DNA from: Mycolicibacterium thermoresistibile
GTDB lineage: Bacteria > Actinomycetota > Actinomycetes > Mycobacteriales > Mycobacteriaceae
Assembly: GCF_900187065.1 (NCBI RefSeq)
Contig: NZ_LT906483.1
Coordinates: 682,001 to 746,000, forward strand
Length of the DNA: 64,000 nt
Direction: 5' to 3'
Part shown: piece by piece, positions 25,154-33,199 of the stretch
How the letters are laid out: each line of letters opens with the position of its first letter
Position numbering within the stretch: the stretch's first letter is position 1
The notes under the pieces: model-generated
Seen by the model: only the letters and a program-made list of their open reading frames with translations
What the model was told of the DNA's origin: nothing
The model's database searches: none
Translations under genes and position numbers: made by a program

Positions 25154-26695
25154 ATGCAGATCACCCGGATCGTGCGAATCCAGTTGGCGATCTTCGGCGC
25201 GCTCACCGTCGTCGCCGTGGTCGCCCTGCTCTGGTACTACCTACGGGTCCCGGCGCTGCTCGGCGTCGGTCAGTACACCCTGTACGCCGAACTGCCCTCC
25301 TCGGGCGGGTTGTACGCCACCGCCAACGTCACCTACCACGGGGTGACGATCGGCAAGGTCACCGAGGTGTTGCCGACCGAACGCGGCGCCCGGGCCACCA
25401 TGAGCATCTCCGAGCGGTACCGGATCCCGGTCGACGTCACCGCCAACGTCCATTCGGTGTCGGCGATCGGCGAGCAGTACCTCGACCTGGTCGCCACCGA
25501 CGGCGGCGGACAGTACCTGTCGGACGGCGACACCATCACCGAGGCCACGGTGCCCGCCGAGATAGGTCCGGCGCTCGACACCGTCGACCGCGCGCTGGCT
25601 GCGCTGCCGCGGGACCGGATCGCGTCGCTGCTGGACGAAACCAGCTCGGCCGTCGCCGGTCTGGGGCCCACACTGTACCGGCTGGTGGACGCCACCCAGA
25701 GCGTCGTCGCCGACTTCCGCGCGTATCGGCCCGCCGTCGGCGACGTCATCACCCACGCCGGGCCGATCATCGACAGCCAGGTCGAATCGGGAGCCGACAT
25801 CGCGGCCTGGTCGGCGCAGCTGGACGAGCTCGCCGCGCAGGCTGCCGAACACGATGCGGCGCTGCAGCGCAGCCTGCGCGACGCCGCACCGACCGCGCGG
25901 GCCGTCCACGGCGTGCTCGAGGAAGTCCGGGACGGGCTGCCGCAGACGCTGGCCAACCTGACCATCGTGCTGGACATGCTCAAGCGCTACCACGACGGGG
26001 TGGAACAGGTGCTGGTCATCCTGCCGCAGGGCGCCGCCGTCGCGCAGACCGTCGCCGCACCGTTCCCGGGGCAGGCGCTGCTGCATTTCAATCTCGCGGT
26101 CAACCAGCCGCCGCCATGCTTCAGCGGTTTCGTGCCGGCCTCGCAGTGGCGGTCGCCCGCCGACACCACCCGGGCTCCGCTTCCGGACCGGTTGTCGTAC
26201 TGCAAGATCCCCAAGGACGCCGACAACGTGGTGCGGGGCGCGCGCAACTATCCGTGCGCGGACGTGCCCGGCAAGCGGGCCGCGACGCCGCAGGAGTGTC
26301 GCAGCGACGAACCGTATGTGCCGGCCGGCACCAACCCGTGGTACGGCGAACCCGGTCAGATCCGCACCTGTCCGGCGCCGGGCGCGCGCTGCGACCAACC
26401 CGTCGAGCCGGGCCGGGTCATCCCCGCACCCACGGTGAACACCGGCGAGCATCCGCTCCCGGCCGATCGGCTCCCCCCACCGCCGCTGCCCCGCAGCGAC
26501 CCGCTCACCCCGCCCGGGCAGGGCACCGTGCGCTGCGACGGCCGGCAACCCAACCCGTGCGTCTACACGCCGGCGCACGCCACCTTCCACCCGGCCCGCG
26601 GTGAGGTCATCGGCCCCGACGGGGTGCGCTACCGGCTCGAGGATTCCAGCGGCGACACCGGGGACGCCTGGAAGTCCATGCTCGCCCCACGGTGA
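25154..26695 (+). CDS. mceF: MCE family protein MceF of the second operon, long Cys/Pro-rich tail
   Basis: A 513-residue Mce subunit. Anchor at about residues 8-29, MCE domain at about 37-115 (LPSSGGLYATANVTYHGVTIG, SAIGEQYLDLV), helical region to about 300, then a long tail with many Cys and Pro residues (FSGFVPASQWRSP, YPCADVPGKRAAT, CDGRQPNPCVYTPAH). Its stop TGA lies at the edge of palindromic repeat copy 2. No Mce-associated membrane protein follows, so the operon ends here. Confidence 0.92.
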   Translation: MQITRIVRIQLAIFGALTVVAVVALLWYYLRVPALLGVGQYTLYAELPSSGGLYATANVTYHGVTIGKVTEVLPTERGARATMSISERYRIPVDVTANVHSVSAIGEQYLDLVATDGGGQYLSDGDTITEATVPAEIGPALDTVDRALAALPRDRIASLLDETSSAVAGLGPTLYRLVDATQSVVADFRAYRPAVGDVITHAGPIIDSQVESGADIAAWSAQLDELAAQAAEHDAALQRSLRDAAPTARAVHGVLEEVRDGLPQTLANLTIVLDMLKRYHDGVEQVLVILPQGAAVAQTVAAPFPGQALLHFNLAVNQPPPCFSGFVPASQWRSPADTTRAPLPDRLSYCKIPKDADNVVRGARNYPCADVPGKRAATPQECRSDEPYVPAGTNPWYGEPGQIRTCPAPGARCDQPVEPGRVIPAPTVNTGEHPLPADRLPPPPLPRSDPLTPPGQGTVRCDGRQPNPCVYTPAHATFHPARGEVIGPDGVRYRLEDSSGDTGDAWKSMLAPR

Positions 26696-26743
26696 TTTCG
26701 GCGTGCATACGGTCGCTCAGCGATCGTGCGCACGCCGAAATCG
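26694..26743. repeat. Palindromic repeat, copy 2 (mceF/TetR convergent junction)
   Basis: A 50-base element with arms GATTTCGGCGTGC and GCACGCCGAAATC around TCGCTCAGCGA. It begins inside the mceF stop codon and ends 10 bases before the stop of the convergent TetR gene. The position again suggests a bidirectional terminator. The loop differs slightly from copies 1 and 3. Confidence 0.88.
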
Positions 26744-26753
26744 CGACGACGCG

Positions 26754-27443
26754 TCAGGAAATGCGGGCCCGCAAGACCCGTTCCACGATCATCTCGGTGT
26801 AGGCCGCGATGACGTCGGGCAGCGAGTGACCGCGGTCGGGGTGGAACCATCCGCTGACCCCGTTGAGCGCATCGAGGATCAGCAGGGCCGCCAGCTTCGG
26901 ATCCGGCACGTCGAATTCACCCGAGCGCACCCCGGCGACGATCACATCGCGGACCCGGCGCTGGTAGTAGCGACGCAGATCGTCGATGATCGCGCGGTGC
27001 TCGGGGGTCAGCGAGTTGATGTCGTGCAGCGCCACCAGGTGTTCGACCCGGCGCCGGATCAGGTGTTCCAGATGAGCGCGGATGAGCGCGGACAGCCGCT
27101 CCGCCGGTGTCCCGGCGGCATCGAGCAGCGGCAGATTGAGCTCATTGGGCTCCTTGGTCACGGTGAGACAGATCGCGTAGAGGATCTCCTCCTTCGACCC
27201 GAAGTGGTGGTAGAGGCTCGCGCCCCGTATCCCGACCGCCTCCGCCACATCGCGCATGCCGACGTTCGCATAACCCTCGCGGGCGAAGAATTCGGCTGCC
27301 GCGCTGACGATCTCCTCCGGGCGGATGCGCGGCCGGCGCCGCGGGGTGTCCCGCCCGATCGGCTCCGCGCCGGACCCCGCGCCGGACCCCGCGCCGGACC
27401 CCGCGCGGGACGATGACGTGGCGTTGTCGGGCGACTGGCTCAA
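26754..27443 (-). CDS. TetR-family transcriptional regulator of the monooxygenase cluster
   Basis: A 229-residue regulator. The N-terminal helix-turn-helix is clear: RPEEIVSAAAEFFAREGYAN, then RDVAEAVGIRGASLYHHFGS. The ligand-binding C-terminal domain follows, with the LARLISRRVEHLVALHDI-like helices. I chose TTG at 27443 because a GAAAGCGAAGAG purine stretch precedes it; the open frame reaches 27743 but that extension is low-complexity. Residues about 11-25 are a Gly/Ser/Ala repeat encoded by a 12-base tandem repeat. The gene is downstream of the nitroreductase and ligase genes on the same strand and is the best candidate to bind the four CTAAC-N4-GNTAG sites at 29851-32141. Confidence 0.85.
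   Translation of the reverse strand: MSQSPDNATSSSRAGSGAGSGAGSGAEPIGRDTPRRRPRIRPEEIVSAAAEFFAREGYANVGMRDVAEAVGIRGASLYHHFGSKEEILYAICLTVTKEPNELNLPLLDAAGTPAERLSALIRAHLEHLIRRRVEHLVALHDINSLTPEHRAIIDDLRRYYQRRVRDVIVAGVRSGEFDVPDPKLAALLILDALNGVSGWFHPDRGHSLPDVIAAYTEMIVERVLRARIS
27365..27410. repeat. 12-base tandem repeat in the TetR N-terminus
   Basis: Three exact copies of CCGCGCCGGACC (27365-27400) and a degenerate fourth encode a Gly-Ser-Gly-Ala linker before the DNA-binding domain. In-frame slippage would change linker length without breaking the gene. Confidence 0.75.
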
Positions 27444-27591
27444 CTGCTCTTCGCTTTCTACCCACGGTGGTGCGCGGCGGGCTCTCCGGCCCACCGCAGC
27501 GCGCTGCGTTCCATAACCTACCGCAGCCCGCTGCACAACCGTCCGAACCGCGCGAGACCCCGCGACGGCCCGAGGGCCCGCTCGCCGGACG

Positions 27592-29142
27592 TCACGCCGG
27601 GGCCATCGTGCGGAGCACCCGCTTGAGGATCTTGCCCTGCGCGTCGGTCGGCAACTCGTCGACGATGTGGACGGCCTTGGGAACCTTGTACGGGGCAAGG
27701 TGTTCGCGGCAGTGCGCGACGATGTGTTCGGCCGACGTGTCACTGCCGTCCCGCAGGACGACGAACGCGGTGACGGCCTCCGACCAGTAGCTGTCCGGGA
27801 CCCCGACGACGGCTGCCCGCAGGACGTCGGGATGACGATGGACGACTCGTTCCACCTCCTGAGAGGCGATGTTGATACCGCCGCTCTTGATCATGTCCTT
27901 GACCCGGTCACAGAAGAACAGGTTGCCGTCGGCGTCGATGCGGACGATGTCGCCGGTGCGCAGCCAGCCGCCGCGGAGCACCTGCGCCGTGCGTTCGGGA
28001 TCGTCGAGATAACCCAACATGACCGACGGGGACCGGCAGATCAACTCGCCGGTCCCGACGTCGTTGTCGTCCTCGTCGACGACCCGGATCTCCAGATGGG
28101 TGACGGGTTTTCCGATCCAGGTCGGATCCCCGCCGGGGATGTCGTCGAGGCTTCGGAAGAACCCGACGGTGCCGAGTTGGGAGAGTTCGGTCTGCCCCCA
28201 GTAGGTGCCCCACATCACCTCCGGTGCGGCGGCCGCCCAGGCCTCGATGACGTGCGGGGGCACCTGCCCGCCGTAGGTCATACAGCGGCGGACCTGCCCG
28301 ACGGTGTGGGCGCCGAAATCCGGATGCTGCGACAGCGCGGCGTAGAACGTGGGCGTCTGCGCGATCACCGTGATCTGCTCACGCGCAATGAGTTCCAGCG
28401 CCGTACCGGCCTCGATCAGGGCCGGCAGCACCAGGGTGGCGCCCATCAGGGTGAGACTGGTCATCGAACCGATCCCGGCGATCGTGTGGAACGGCATCAC
28501 GAACAGCCAGGTGTCCTCCGGGTTCGTGCCCAGTCCCCAGCCCCAGGCCGGGGCCGTCGACGCCAGGTAGTTCCGGTGCGGTATCAGCACCCCTTTGGGC
28601 GTGGCCTCGGTGCCGGAGGTGTACACCACCAGAGCGACATCGTTCTCGTCGACGTCGGCGACGGGTTCAGCGGTCGGCTGGTCGTTCAGCCGCGCGTCGA
28701 GTTCGTCGCCGTAGGTCAACCGGCGCATGCCTTCCGGCAGCACCTCGTCGACCAGCGGCGCGAACTCGGCGTCGGTCAACACCACGGCGGGGCGGCTGTG
28801 GGTGAGTTGATAACCGATGTCCGACCCGCGGTACATGACGTTGACACCACCGAACGCGGCGCCGATCTTCAGCGCCCCGTAGTAGGCGGCGACGACATCG
28901 ACATGATTGCGGGCCATGGAGGACACCCGGTCGCCACGCCCGACGCCCAGTTCGGTGAACAGCGCCGCGAACCGGTTGGCCCGCTCGTTGAGCTCGCCGT
29001 AACTGGTCGTCGTGCGGGTGCCGTCGACCCCGTAGGAGATGAAGGCGAGTTTGTGGGGTTGCGTCCTCGCGTGGCGTCGCAGCTGGTCACCGATGGTGGC
29101 TCGACCCAGTGCGGTGCGGTGGTGTGGGGCGAGATCAGGCAT
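27592..29142 (-). CDS. Acyl-CoA synthetase (AMP-forming) of the monooxygenase cluster
   Basis: A 516-residue adenylate-forming ligase from ATG 29142 with a GAGGAGA ribosome site; the frame upstream is the shadow of the nitroreductase gene. Motifs: P-loop VVYTSGTEATPKGV near residue 170, YWGQTELS (A5), WLRTGDIVRID (A7), FCDRVKDMIKSGGINIAS (A8) and the C-terminal Lys region TDAQGKILKRVLR. It should convert a carboxylic acid, perhaps a product of the neighbouring oxygenases, to its CoA thioester for beta-oxidation-type breakdown. It follows the nitroreductase gene by 38 bases, suggesting a nitroreductase-ligase-TetR operon. Confidence 0.88.
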   Translation of the reverse strand: MPDLAPHHRTALGRATIGDQLRRHARTQPHKLAFISYGVDGTRTTTSYGELNERANRFAALFTELGVGRGDRVSSMARNHVDVVAAYYGALKIGAAFGGVNVMYRGSDIGYQLTHSRPAVVLTDAEFAPLVDEVLPEGMRRLTYGDELDARLNDQPTAEPVADVDENDVALVVYTSGTEATPKGVLIPHRNYLASTAPAWGWGLGTNPEDTWLFVMPFHTIAGIGSMTSLTLMGATLVLPALIEAGTALELIAREQITVIAQTPTFYAALSQHPDFGAHTVGQVRRCMTYGGQVPPHVIEAWAAAAPEVMWGTYWGQTELSQLGTVGFFRSLDDIPGGDPTWIGKPVTHLEIRVVDEDDNDVGTGELICRSPSVMLGYLDDPERTAQVLRGGWLRTGDIVRIDADGNLFFCDRVKDMIKSGGINIASQEVERVVHRHPDVLRAAVVGVPDSYWSEAVTAFVVLRDGSDTSAEHIVAHCREHLAPYKVPKAVHIVDELPTDAQGKILKRVLRTMAPA

Positions 29143-29180
29143 GGCAGTCTCCTCGGGCGCGGCGGATCCCGACCGGTGTG

Positions 29181-29831
29181 TCACACCGTCGTCGGCGCGA
29201 AGAACGGCTGATCGTAGGTCTCGGCGGCGACGACGTCCTCGACCGGGAGCCGAGTCAGTTTCGCCGGGAACGGATCCCGCGGGTATCCGATCGCGATGTG
29301 TGCCGCGGTGGCGACGCCCTCCGGGATGGCCAGCAACTCGCGAACCTCGGGTTCGACCTGGCACAACAGCGTGGTCAGTGCCGACCCCACCCCGAGATTG
29401 CGCAGGGCCAGGCAGAAGTTCTGAACGGTCGGATACACCGACGCGCCGCCCACGATCGACAGCCGGCCCAGGTCGGTGTCGGTGGGATGCAGACCGTCGA
29501 GTTCGGCGCACGCGACGACGATCGCGGGAGCCTCGGCGAGATGTTCGGCGAAGTAGTCGGCGTCCCGCACGGTCTTCGGCAGCGCGCCCACATTGACCGT
29601 GCCGTCGGCGATGCCGGACAGATAGTTCTTCCACAGCGGAAGGTAGAGGTCCTGCAGGGCCGCCTTGCGCGCCGGGTCGCGCACCACGATCCACCGGACC
29701 GGTTGGCGGTTACCGCCCTGTGGCGCGAACCGGGCGTGATCGAAGGCCTGGTAGAGAACCTCATCAGGAACGGGATCCGGACGGAAGTACCGACACGTAC
29801 CCGTGGTCCGCATGGCCTCGACGAGTTCCAC
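29181..29831 (-). CDS. Nitroreductase-family flavoprotein
   Basis: A 216-residue member of the FMN-dependent nitroreductase fold: N-terminal MRTTGTCRYFRPDPVPDEVL with the FMN-phosphate Arg, then APQGGNRQPVRWIVV, GASVYPTVQNFCLALRNLGVGS and a C-terminal IAIGYPRDPF (the GYP motif of the family). It uses NAD(P)H to reduce FMN-bound substrates. In this cluster it could supply reduced FMN to the luciferase-family monooxygenase or reduce a substrate; this is inferred from context. It is the first gene of the minus-strand operon and has a strong promoter and operator directly upstream. Confidence 0.85.
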   Translation of the reverse strand: MELVEAMRTTGTCRYFRPDPVPDEVLYQAFDHARFAPQGGNRQPVRWIVVRDPARKAALQDLYLPLWKNYLSGIADGTVNVGALPKTVRDADYFAEHLAEAPAIVVACAELDGLHPTDTDLGRLSIVGGASVYPTVQNFCLALRNLGVGSALTTLLCQVEPEVRELLAIPEGVATAAHIAIGYPRDPFPAKLTRLPVEDVVAAETYDQPFFAPTTV

Positions 29832-29850
29832 CTCATGCCCCTTTCACGAC

Positions 29851-29864
29851 CTATCGACGGTTAG
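29851..29864. promoter_or_regulatory. Operator-like motif, site 1 (nitroreductase promoter)
   Basis: On the minus strand it reads CTAACCGTCGATAG (CTAAC-N4-GATAG). It lies 12 bases downstream of the -10 box at 29877-29882 and 19 bases before the nitroreductase start codon. It shares the CTAAC-N4-GNTAG pattern with three other sites in this cluster. The position fits repression. Confidence 0.7.
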
Positions 29865-29876
29865 GCGATGTGGGCG

Positions 29877-29905
29877 ATTGTGATGTGACTGCCCCCACAT
29901 GTCAA
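29877..29905 (-). promoter_or_regulatory. Sigma-A-like promoter of the nitroreductase operon, with a CRP-like spacer
   Basis: On the minus strand: TTGACA (29905-29900), a 17-base spacer and CACAAT (29882-29877). The spacer overlaps ATGTG-N8-CACAT (29883-29900), the geometry of CRP-type sites. Twelve bases separate the -10 from operator site 1. The promoter at 32086-32115 has the same layout. Confidence 0.65.
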
Positions 29906-30001
29906 GCAGAGCTCGTCGTGCGACACCCCTTTTGAGGTCGGGAGCTTGGTATTCGACGCCGGGTGGGTGGGGCTTGCTGGCGGCTGCCGGGCTGCAATAA
30001 A

Positions 30002-30015
30002 CTAACCGCAGTTAG
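30002..30015. promoter_or_regulatory. Operator-like motif, site 2 (monooxygenase promoter)
   Basis: CTAACCGCAGTTAG is a perfect 5+4+5 palindrome, the best of the four sites. It lies 22 bases before the GTG start of the Baeyer-Villiger monooxygenase and directly after an AT-rich CAATAAA that can serve as a -10 box (weak -35 TTGCTG at 29974-29979). A repressor here would block initiation. Confidence 0.75.
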
Positions 30016-30037
30016 GTTGCTGTGTGAGGAGGCTGGT

Positions 30038-31963
30038 GTGCAGGAGATTCGCCGGGCGGTTCCCGCCGGAGGCGCCGCCGAGCTGTCCGCCGATATCGAG
30101 CACGCGAATCTACCCTCCCTCGTCCCGGTGCTCTACCAGCTCACCGGCGATCGGAAATGGCTCGGCGCACGGTATCGCCCCACGCGCAGCAGGGGTATGG
30201 ACGACAACGACTCCGGCGGGTTCCCGCCGGAGGTCGCCGCGGAGATCAAGCAGGCGGCGGTGGCGGCGGTGCTCGACTGGGAAGCCGGCGCGAAACCGGC
30301 TGTTCCGGCGCCCACCGGAGATGTCCTTCTGGAGCTGCTCGAACTGGCCAACGGTGAACACGTGCCACCCGAGTACGTCGAGTTCGCCGCGGAGGACCTG
30401 GGTTTCATCGAGCGGCCAGCACCCCGAGCGGCGTCGCCGGATATCGATGTGATCGTCATCGGCGCCGGGATCTCCGGCATGTTGGCGGTGATCCAGTTGC
30501 GCCAGGCCGGTTTCGAACGGATCGTGGTGCTGGAGAAGAACGACGACGTCGGGGGATGCTGGCTGGAGAACAGATATCCCGGGGCCGGTGTCGACACCCC
30601 CAGCTACCTGTACTCCTACTCGTTCACGCAACGGGACTGGGCAACGCATTTCGCCAAGCGCGACGAGGTCGAGAACTACCTGCGTCGGGTCGCCGACGAA
30701 TACCGGGTGCGGGATGCGATCAGGTTCAACACCGAGGTGGTCAGTGCGGAGTTCGATCCGCGTTCGGCACGGTGGACGGTCCGCACCGACCGCGGCGACG
30801 AGTTGTCCGCTCGGATCCTCATCTCGGCGACGGGTGTGCTCAACCGGCCGAAGATCCCGTCGATACCGGGTCGGGAGTCGTTCGAGGGGCCGGCGTTCCA
30901 CACCGCCGAGTGGCCGGACGGGCTGGATCTGTCGGGCAAGCGGGTCGCGGTGATCGGCACCGGGGCCAGCGCCATGCAGGTGGTGCCCGCGATCGCCGGG
31001 GAAGTCGAATCGCTGTGGGTGTTTCAGCGTTCGCCGCAATGGATCGCCCCCAACAACGTCTATTTCAGTGCCATCGACCCGGCGGTGCACCGCCTCATGG
31101 CGCGGGTGCCGTTCTATGCGCGGTGGTATCGGGCCCGGCTGGCGTGGAATTTCAACGACAGGGTGCACCCCAGCCTGCAGATCGACCCTGACTGGCCGCA
31201 TTTCGACAGGTCCATCAACGCCGCGAACGACGGTCACCGCCGAGTCTTCACCCGCTATATCGAGGAGCAACTGAGTGACCGGCCCGATCTGATCGAGAAG
31301 GTGCTGCCCGACTATCCGCCGTTCGGCAAGCGGATGCTCCTCGACAACGGTTGGTACGCCGCGCTCCGGCGCCCGAACGTGCACCTGGTGACCGAGGCGG
31401 TCACCCGGATCGGTCCGTCGTCGGTGTACGGCGCCGGCGGCACCGAGGCCGAGGTGGATGTGGTGGTGTTCGCCACCGGATTTCACACCCACCGGTATCT
31501 CTACCCGATGCGGATCGCCGGACGGTCCGGACGGACGTTGGCGGACACCTGGGGTCCCGAGAACGCGCACGCCTATCTGGGAATCACCGTGCCCGACTTC
31601 CCCAACCTGTTCATTCTGTGTGGGCCCGGAACCGCGCTGGGGCACGGTGGCAGCTTCATCACCGTCGCCGAATGTCAGGTGAGGTATGTCGTCGATCTGC
31701 TGGTGACGATGGCCGAACGGGGCCTCAGGACCGTCGAGGTCCGTCCCGAGGTCGAGGCGGACTACACCCGTCGCCACGACGACGCGCACGCCAAGATGCT
31801 GTGGTCGCATCCCGGGATGACGAACTGGTACCGCAACGAGCAGGGGCGGGTCGTCGCCACCATGCCGTGGCGGATCGTGGACTACTGGCGGATGACCCGG
31901 TGCGCCGCCCTCGAGGACTACCGGTGCGAGCGCGATGACGCGGCCGTCGCGGTCGACGCGTGA
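30038..31963 (+). CDS. Baeyer-Villiger monooxygenase (flavin monooxygenase, long N-terminal extension)
   Basis: A 641-residue flavoprotein from GTG 30038, which has GAGGAGG 10 bases upstream. FAD Rossmann motif VIVIGAGISGM at about residue 137, NADPH motif VAVIGTGASAM at about 304, and between them the Baeyer-Villiger fingerprint FEGPAFHTAEWP. The roughly 130-residue N-terminal extension and total length match the 4-hydroxyacetophenone monooxygenase group as I remember it, which turns aryl ketones into esters. The enzyme would insert oxygen next to a ketone using NADPH and O2, giving an ester or lactone. It is a single gene on its own operator-bearing promoter, divergent from the nitroreductase operon. 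Confidence 0.9.
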   Translation: MQEIRRAVPAGGAAELSADIEHANLPSLVPVLYQLTGDRKWLGARYRPTRSRGMDDNDSGGFPPEVAAEIKQAAVAAVLDWEAGAKPAVPAPTGDVLLELLELANGEHVPPEYVEFAAEDLGFIERPAPRAASPDIDVIVIGAGISGMLAVIQLRQAGFERIVVLEKNDDVGGCWLENRYPGAGVDTPSYLYSYSFTQRDWATHFAKRDEVENYLRRVADEYRVRDAIRFNTEVVSAEFDPRSARWTVRTDRGDELSARILISATGVLNRPKIPSIPGRESFEGPAFHTAEWPDGLDLSGKRVAVIGTGASAMQVVPAIAGEVESLWVFQRSPQWIAPNNVYFSAIDPAVHRLMARVPFYARWYRARLAWNFNDRVHPSLQIDPDWPHFDRSINAANDGHRRVFTRYIEEQLSDRPDLIEKVLPDYPPFGKRMLLDNGWYAALRRPNVHLVTEAVTRIGPSSVYGAGGTEAEVDVVVFATGFHTHRYLYPMRIAGRSGRTLADTWGPENAHAYLGITVPDFPNLFILCGPGTALGHGGSFITVAECQVRYVVDLLVTMAERGLRTVEVRPEVEADYTRRHDDAHAKMLWSHPGMTNWYRNEQGRVVATMPWRIVDYWRMTRCAALEDYRCERDDAAVAVDA

Positions 31964-31987
31964 GCTCGTTCACCGAGGGTCTTTCAT

Positions 31988-32001
31988 CTATCCGTAGTTA
32001 G
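31988..32001. promoter_or_regulatory. Operator-like motif, site 3
   Basis: CTATCCGTAGTTAG; read on the other strand it is CTAACTACGGATAG, matching CTAAC-N4-GNTAG. It lies 24 bases after the monooxygenase stop and 84 bases upstream of the -35 box of the next promoter. It may be an auxiliary site. Confidence 0.65.
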
Positions 32002-32085
32002 GCACGGTAACCAATTCCGGCTGCGGTGTCCGATGGATCCGATGCCTGTAATTCGCCTGTGTATGAACATTTTTCGGCAAATCTC

Positions 32086-32115
32086 TTGACATGTGCGCCG
32101 GATCACATGCACTAT
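32086..32115 (+). promoter_or_regulatory. Sigma-A-like promoter of the hydrolase-P450-LLM operon, with a CRP-like spacer
   Basis: TTGACA (32086-32091), an 18-base spacer, CACTAT (32110-32115). ATGTG-N8-CACAT at 32091-32108 occupies the spacer, as in the nitroreductase promoter. The -10 is 12 bases upstream of operator site 4, the same distance as in the other promoter. Confidence 0.65.
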
Positions 32116-32127
32116 CCGAACCAGAAC

Positions 32128-32141
32128 CTAACAGTGGGTAG
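32128..32141. promoter_or_regulatory. Operator-like motif, site 4 (hydrolase-P450-LLM promoter)
   Basis: CTAACAGTGGGTAG, one mismatch from the perfect palindrome. It sits just downstream of the predicted transcription start and 60 bases before the hydrolase ATG, a typical repressor position. Confidence 0.68.
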
Positions 32142-32201
32142 TTTGAAGTCGCCTACATCAGGTCCCTTCCGTCGACAGTCGGCCGATGCCAGGAGGTCCC
32201 C

Positions 32202-33116
32202 ATGATCAAGACCATCGAGATCGGCGCGGTGACGGTCACCCGGGTGATGGAGTGGGAGGGACTCTTCGCCCCCGGCACCGAACTCATCCCGGACAGCGAC
32301 GACCGGTTCTGGGAAAGCGAGCGCGCGCTCCTCGCGCCGGACCACTGGGAGCCGGCCGACAGGATGGTGCGGGCCTGTCTGCAGACGTTCGTGTTGCAGA
32401 GCGAGGGCCGCACGATCCTGGTGGACACTGGAGCCGGGAATCACAAAGAACGGCCGTACCTTCCGGTGTTCGGGCACCTGGAGACGGATTTCCTCGACCG
32501 GCTGGCGGCCGCCGGCTTCCGGCCCGAGGACATCGACCTGGTGATCAACACCCACGTCCACGTCGACCATGTCGGCTGGAACACCTATCTGCACGACAGG
32601 GAGTGGGTCCCCACCTTCCCGAACGCCCGGTATGTGTTCAGCAGACGTGATTTCGACTTCTGGAATCCGCTCAACGGCCACGAGCGTCGCGGTGCGCTGG
32701 TGAACCAGAACATGTTCGAGGACAGTGTGCTGCCCGTGCAGCAGGCCGGTCTGGCGGACATGTGGGAAGGCGACACCCACCGGATCGATGCGAATCTGAC
32801 GCTCGAACTCGCACCCGGCCACACACCCGGGCTGTCGGTGCTCAAGTTGGAGTCCGAGGGGGAGCGGGCGGTGTTCGTCGGCGACCTGCTGCACAGCCCG
32901 GTGCAGATCCTGCGTCCCGATTGGAACAGCTGCTTCTGCGAGGATCCCGGCCGCGCACGGGCCTCTCGGCGCCGCGTCCTGTCCTGGGCGGCGGACAACA
33001 ACGCGCTGCTGGTACCCGCGCATCTCGGCGGCGACCACGCGGCGGAGGTTGTCCGTGCCGGAGACGATTTCGCCGTCAAGGGCTGGGCCGCGTTCCGCAG
33101 CGCCGGCGCCGTCTGA
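32202..33116 (+). CDS. Metallo-beta-lactamase-fold hydrolase (lactonase-like)
   Basis: A 304-residue MBL-fold protein from ATG 32202 with an AGGAGG site. The dinuclear metal motif is NTHVHVDHVGWN (HxHxDH) near residue 110, with further ligands in APGHTPG (His) and FVGDLLH (Asp), and a final His in VPAHLGG. The sequence begins like quorum-quenching-type lactonases and related hydrolases (IGAVTVTRVMEWEG). In this cluster it could open a lactone or ester made by the Baeyer-Villiger enzyme. It leads an operon with the P450 and the luciferase-family gene. Confidence 0.88.
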   Translation: MIKTIEIGAVTVTRVMEWEGLFAPGTELIPDSDDRFWESERALLAPDHWEPADRMVRACLQTFVLQSEGRTILVDTGAGNHKERPYLPVFGHLETDFLDRLAAAGFRPEDIDLVINTHVHVDHVGWNTYLHDREWVPTFPNARYVFSRRDFDFWNPLNGHERRGALVNQNMFEDSVLPVQQAGLADMWEGDTHRIDANLTLELAPGHTPGLSVLKLESEGERAVFVGDLLHSPVQILRPDWNSCFCEDPGRARASRRRVLSWAADNNALLVPAHLGGDHAAEVVRAGDDFAVKGWAAFRSAGAV

Positions 33117-33134
33117 GTGAAGGGCTTTCGCCAG

Positions 33135-33164
33135 TGTCCGCCGATGTCCGCCAATGTCCGCCGT
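33135..33164. repeat. 10-base tandem repeat between the hydrolase and P450 genes
   Basis: Three copies of TGTCCGCC plus two variable bases lie in the 83-base gap upstream of the P450. They may be slippage products; no regulatory role is evident. Confidence 0.6.
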
Positions 33165-33199
33165 GAGGCACAACGAAGTCGCCGTGATGAGGAGCTGAC

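Noticed and set aside
24070..26604. An 844-codon plus-strand frame across mceE-mceF
   Set aside because: Arg/Gly/His-rich out-of-frame reading; the real mceE and mceF frames are conserved.
27444..27743. N-terminal extension of the TetR gene up to ATG 27743
   Set aside because: The extension is Arg/Ser/Thr-rich, without TetR-family similarity; the helix-turn-helix begins just after the tandem repeat, so a shorter form was chosen.
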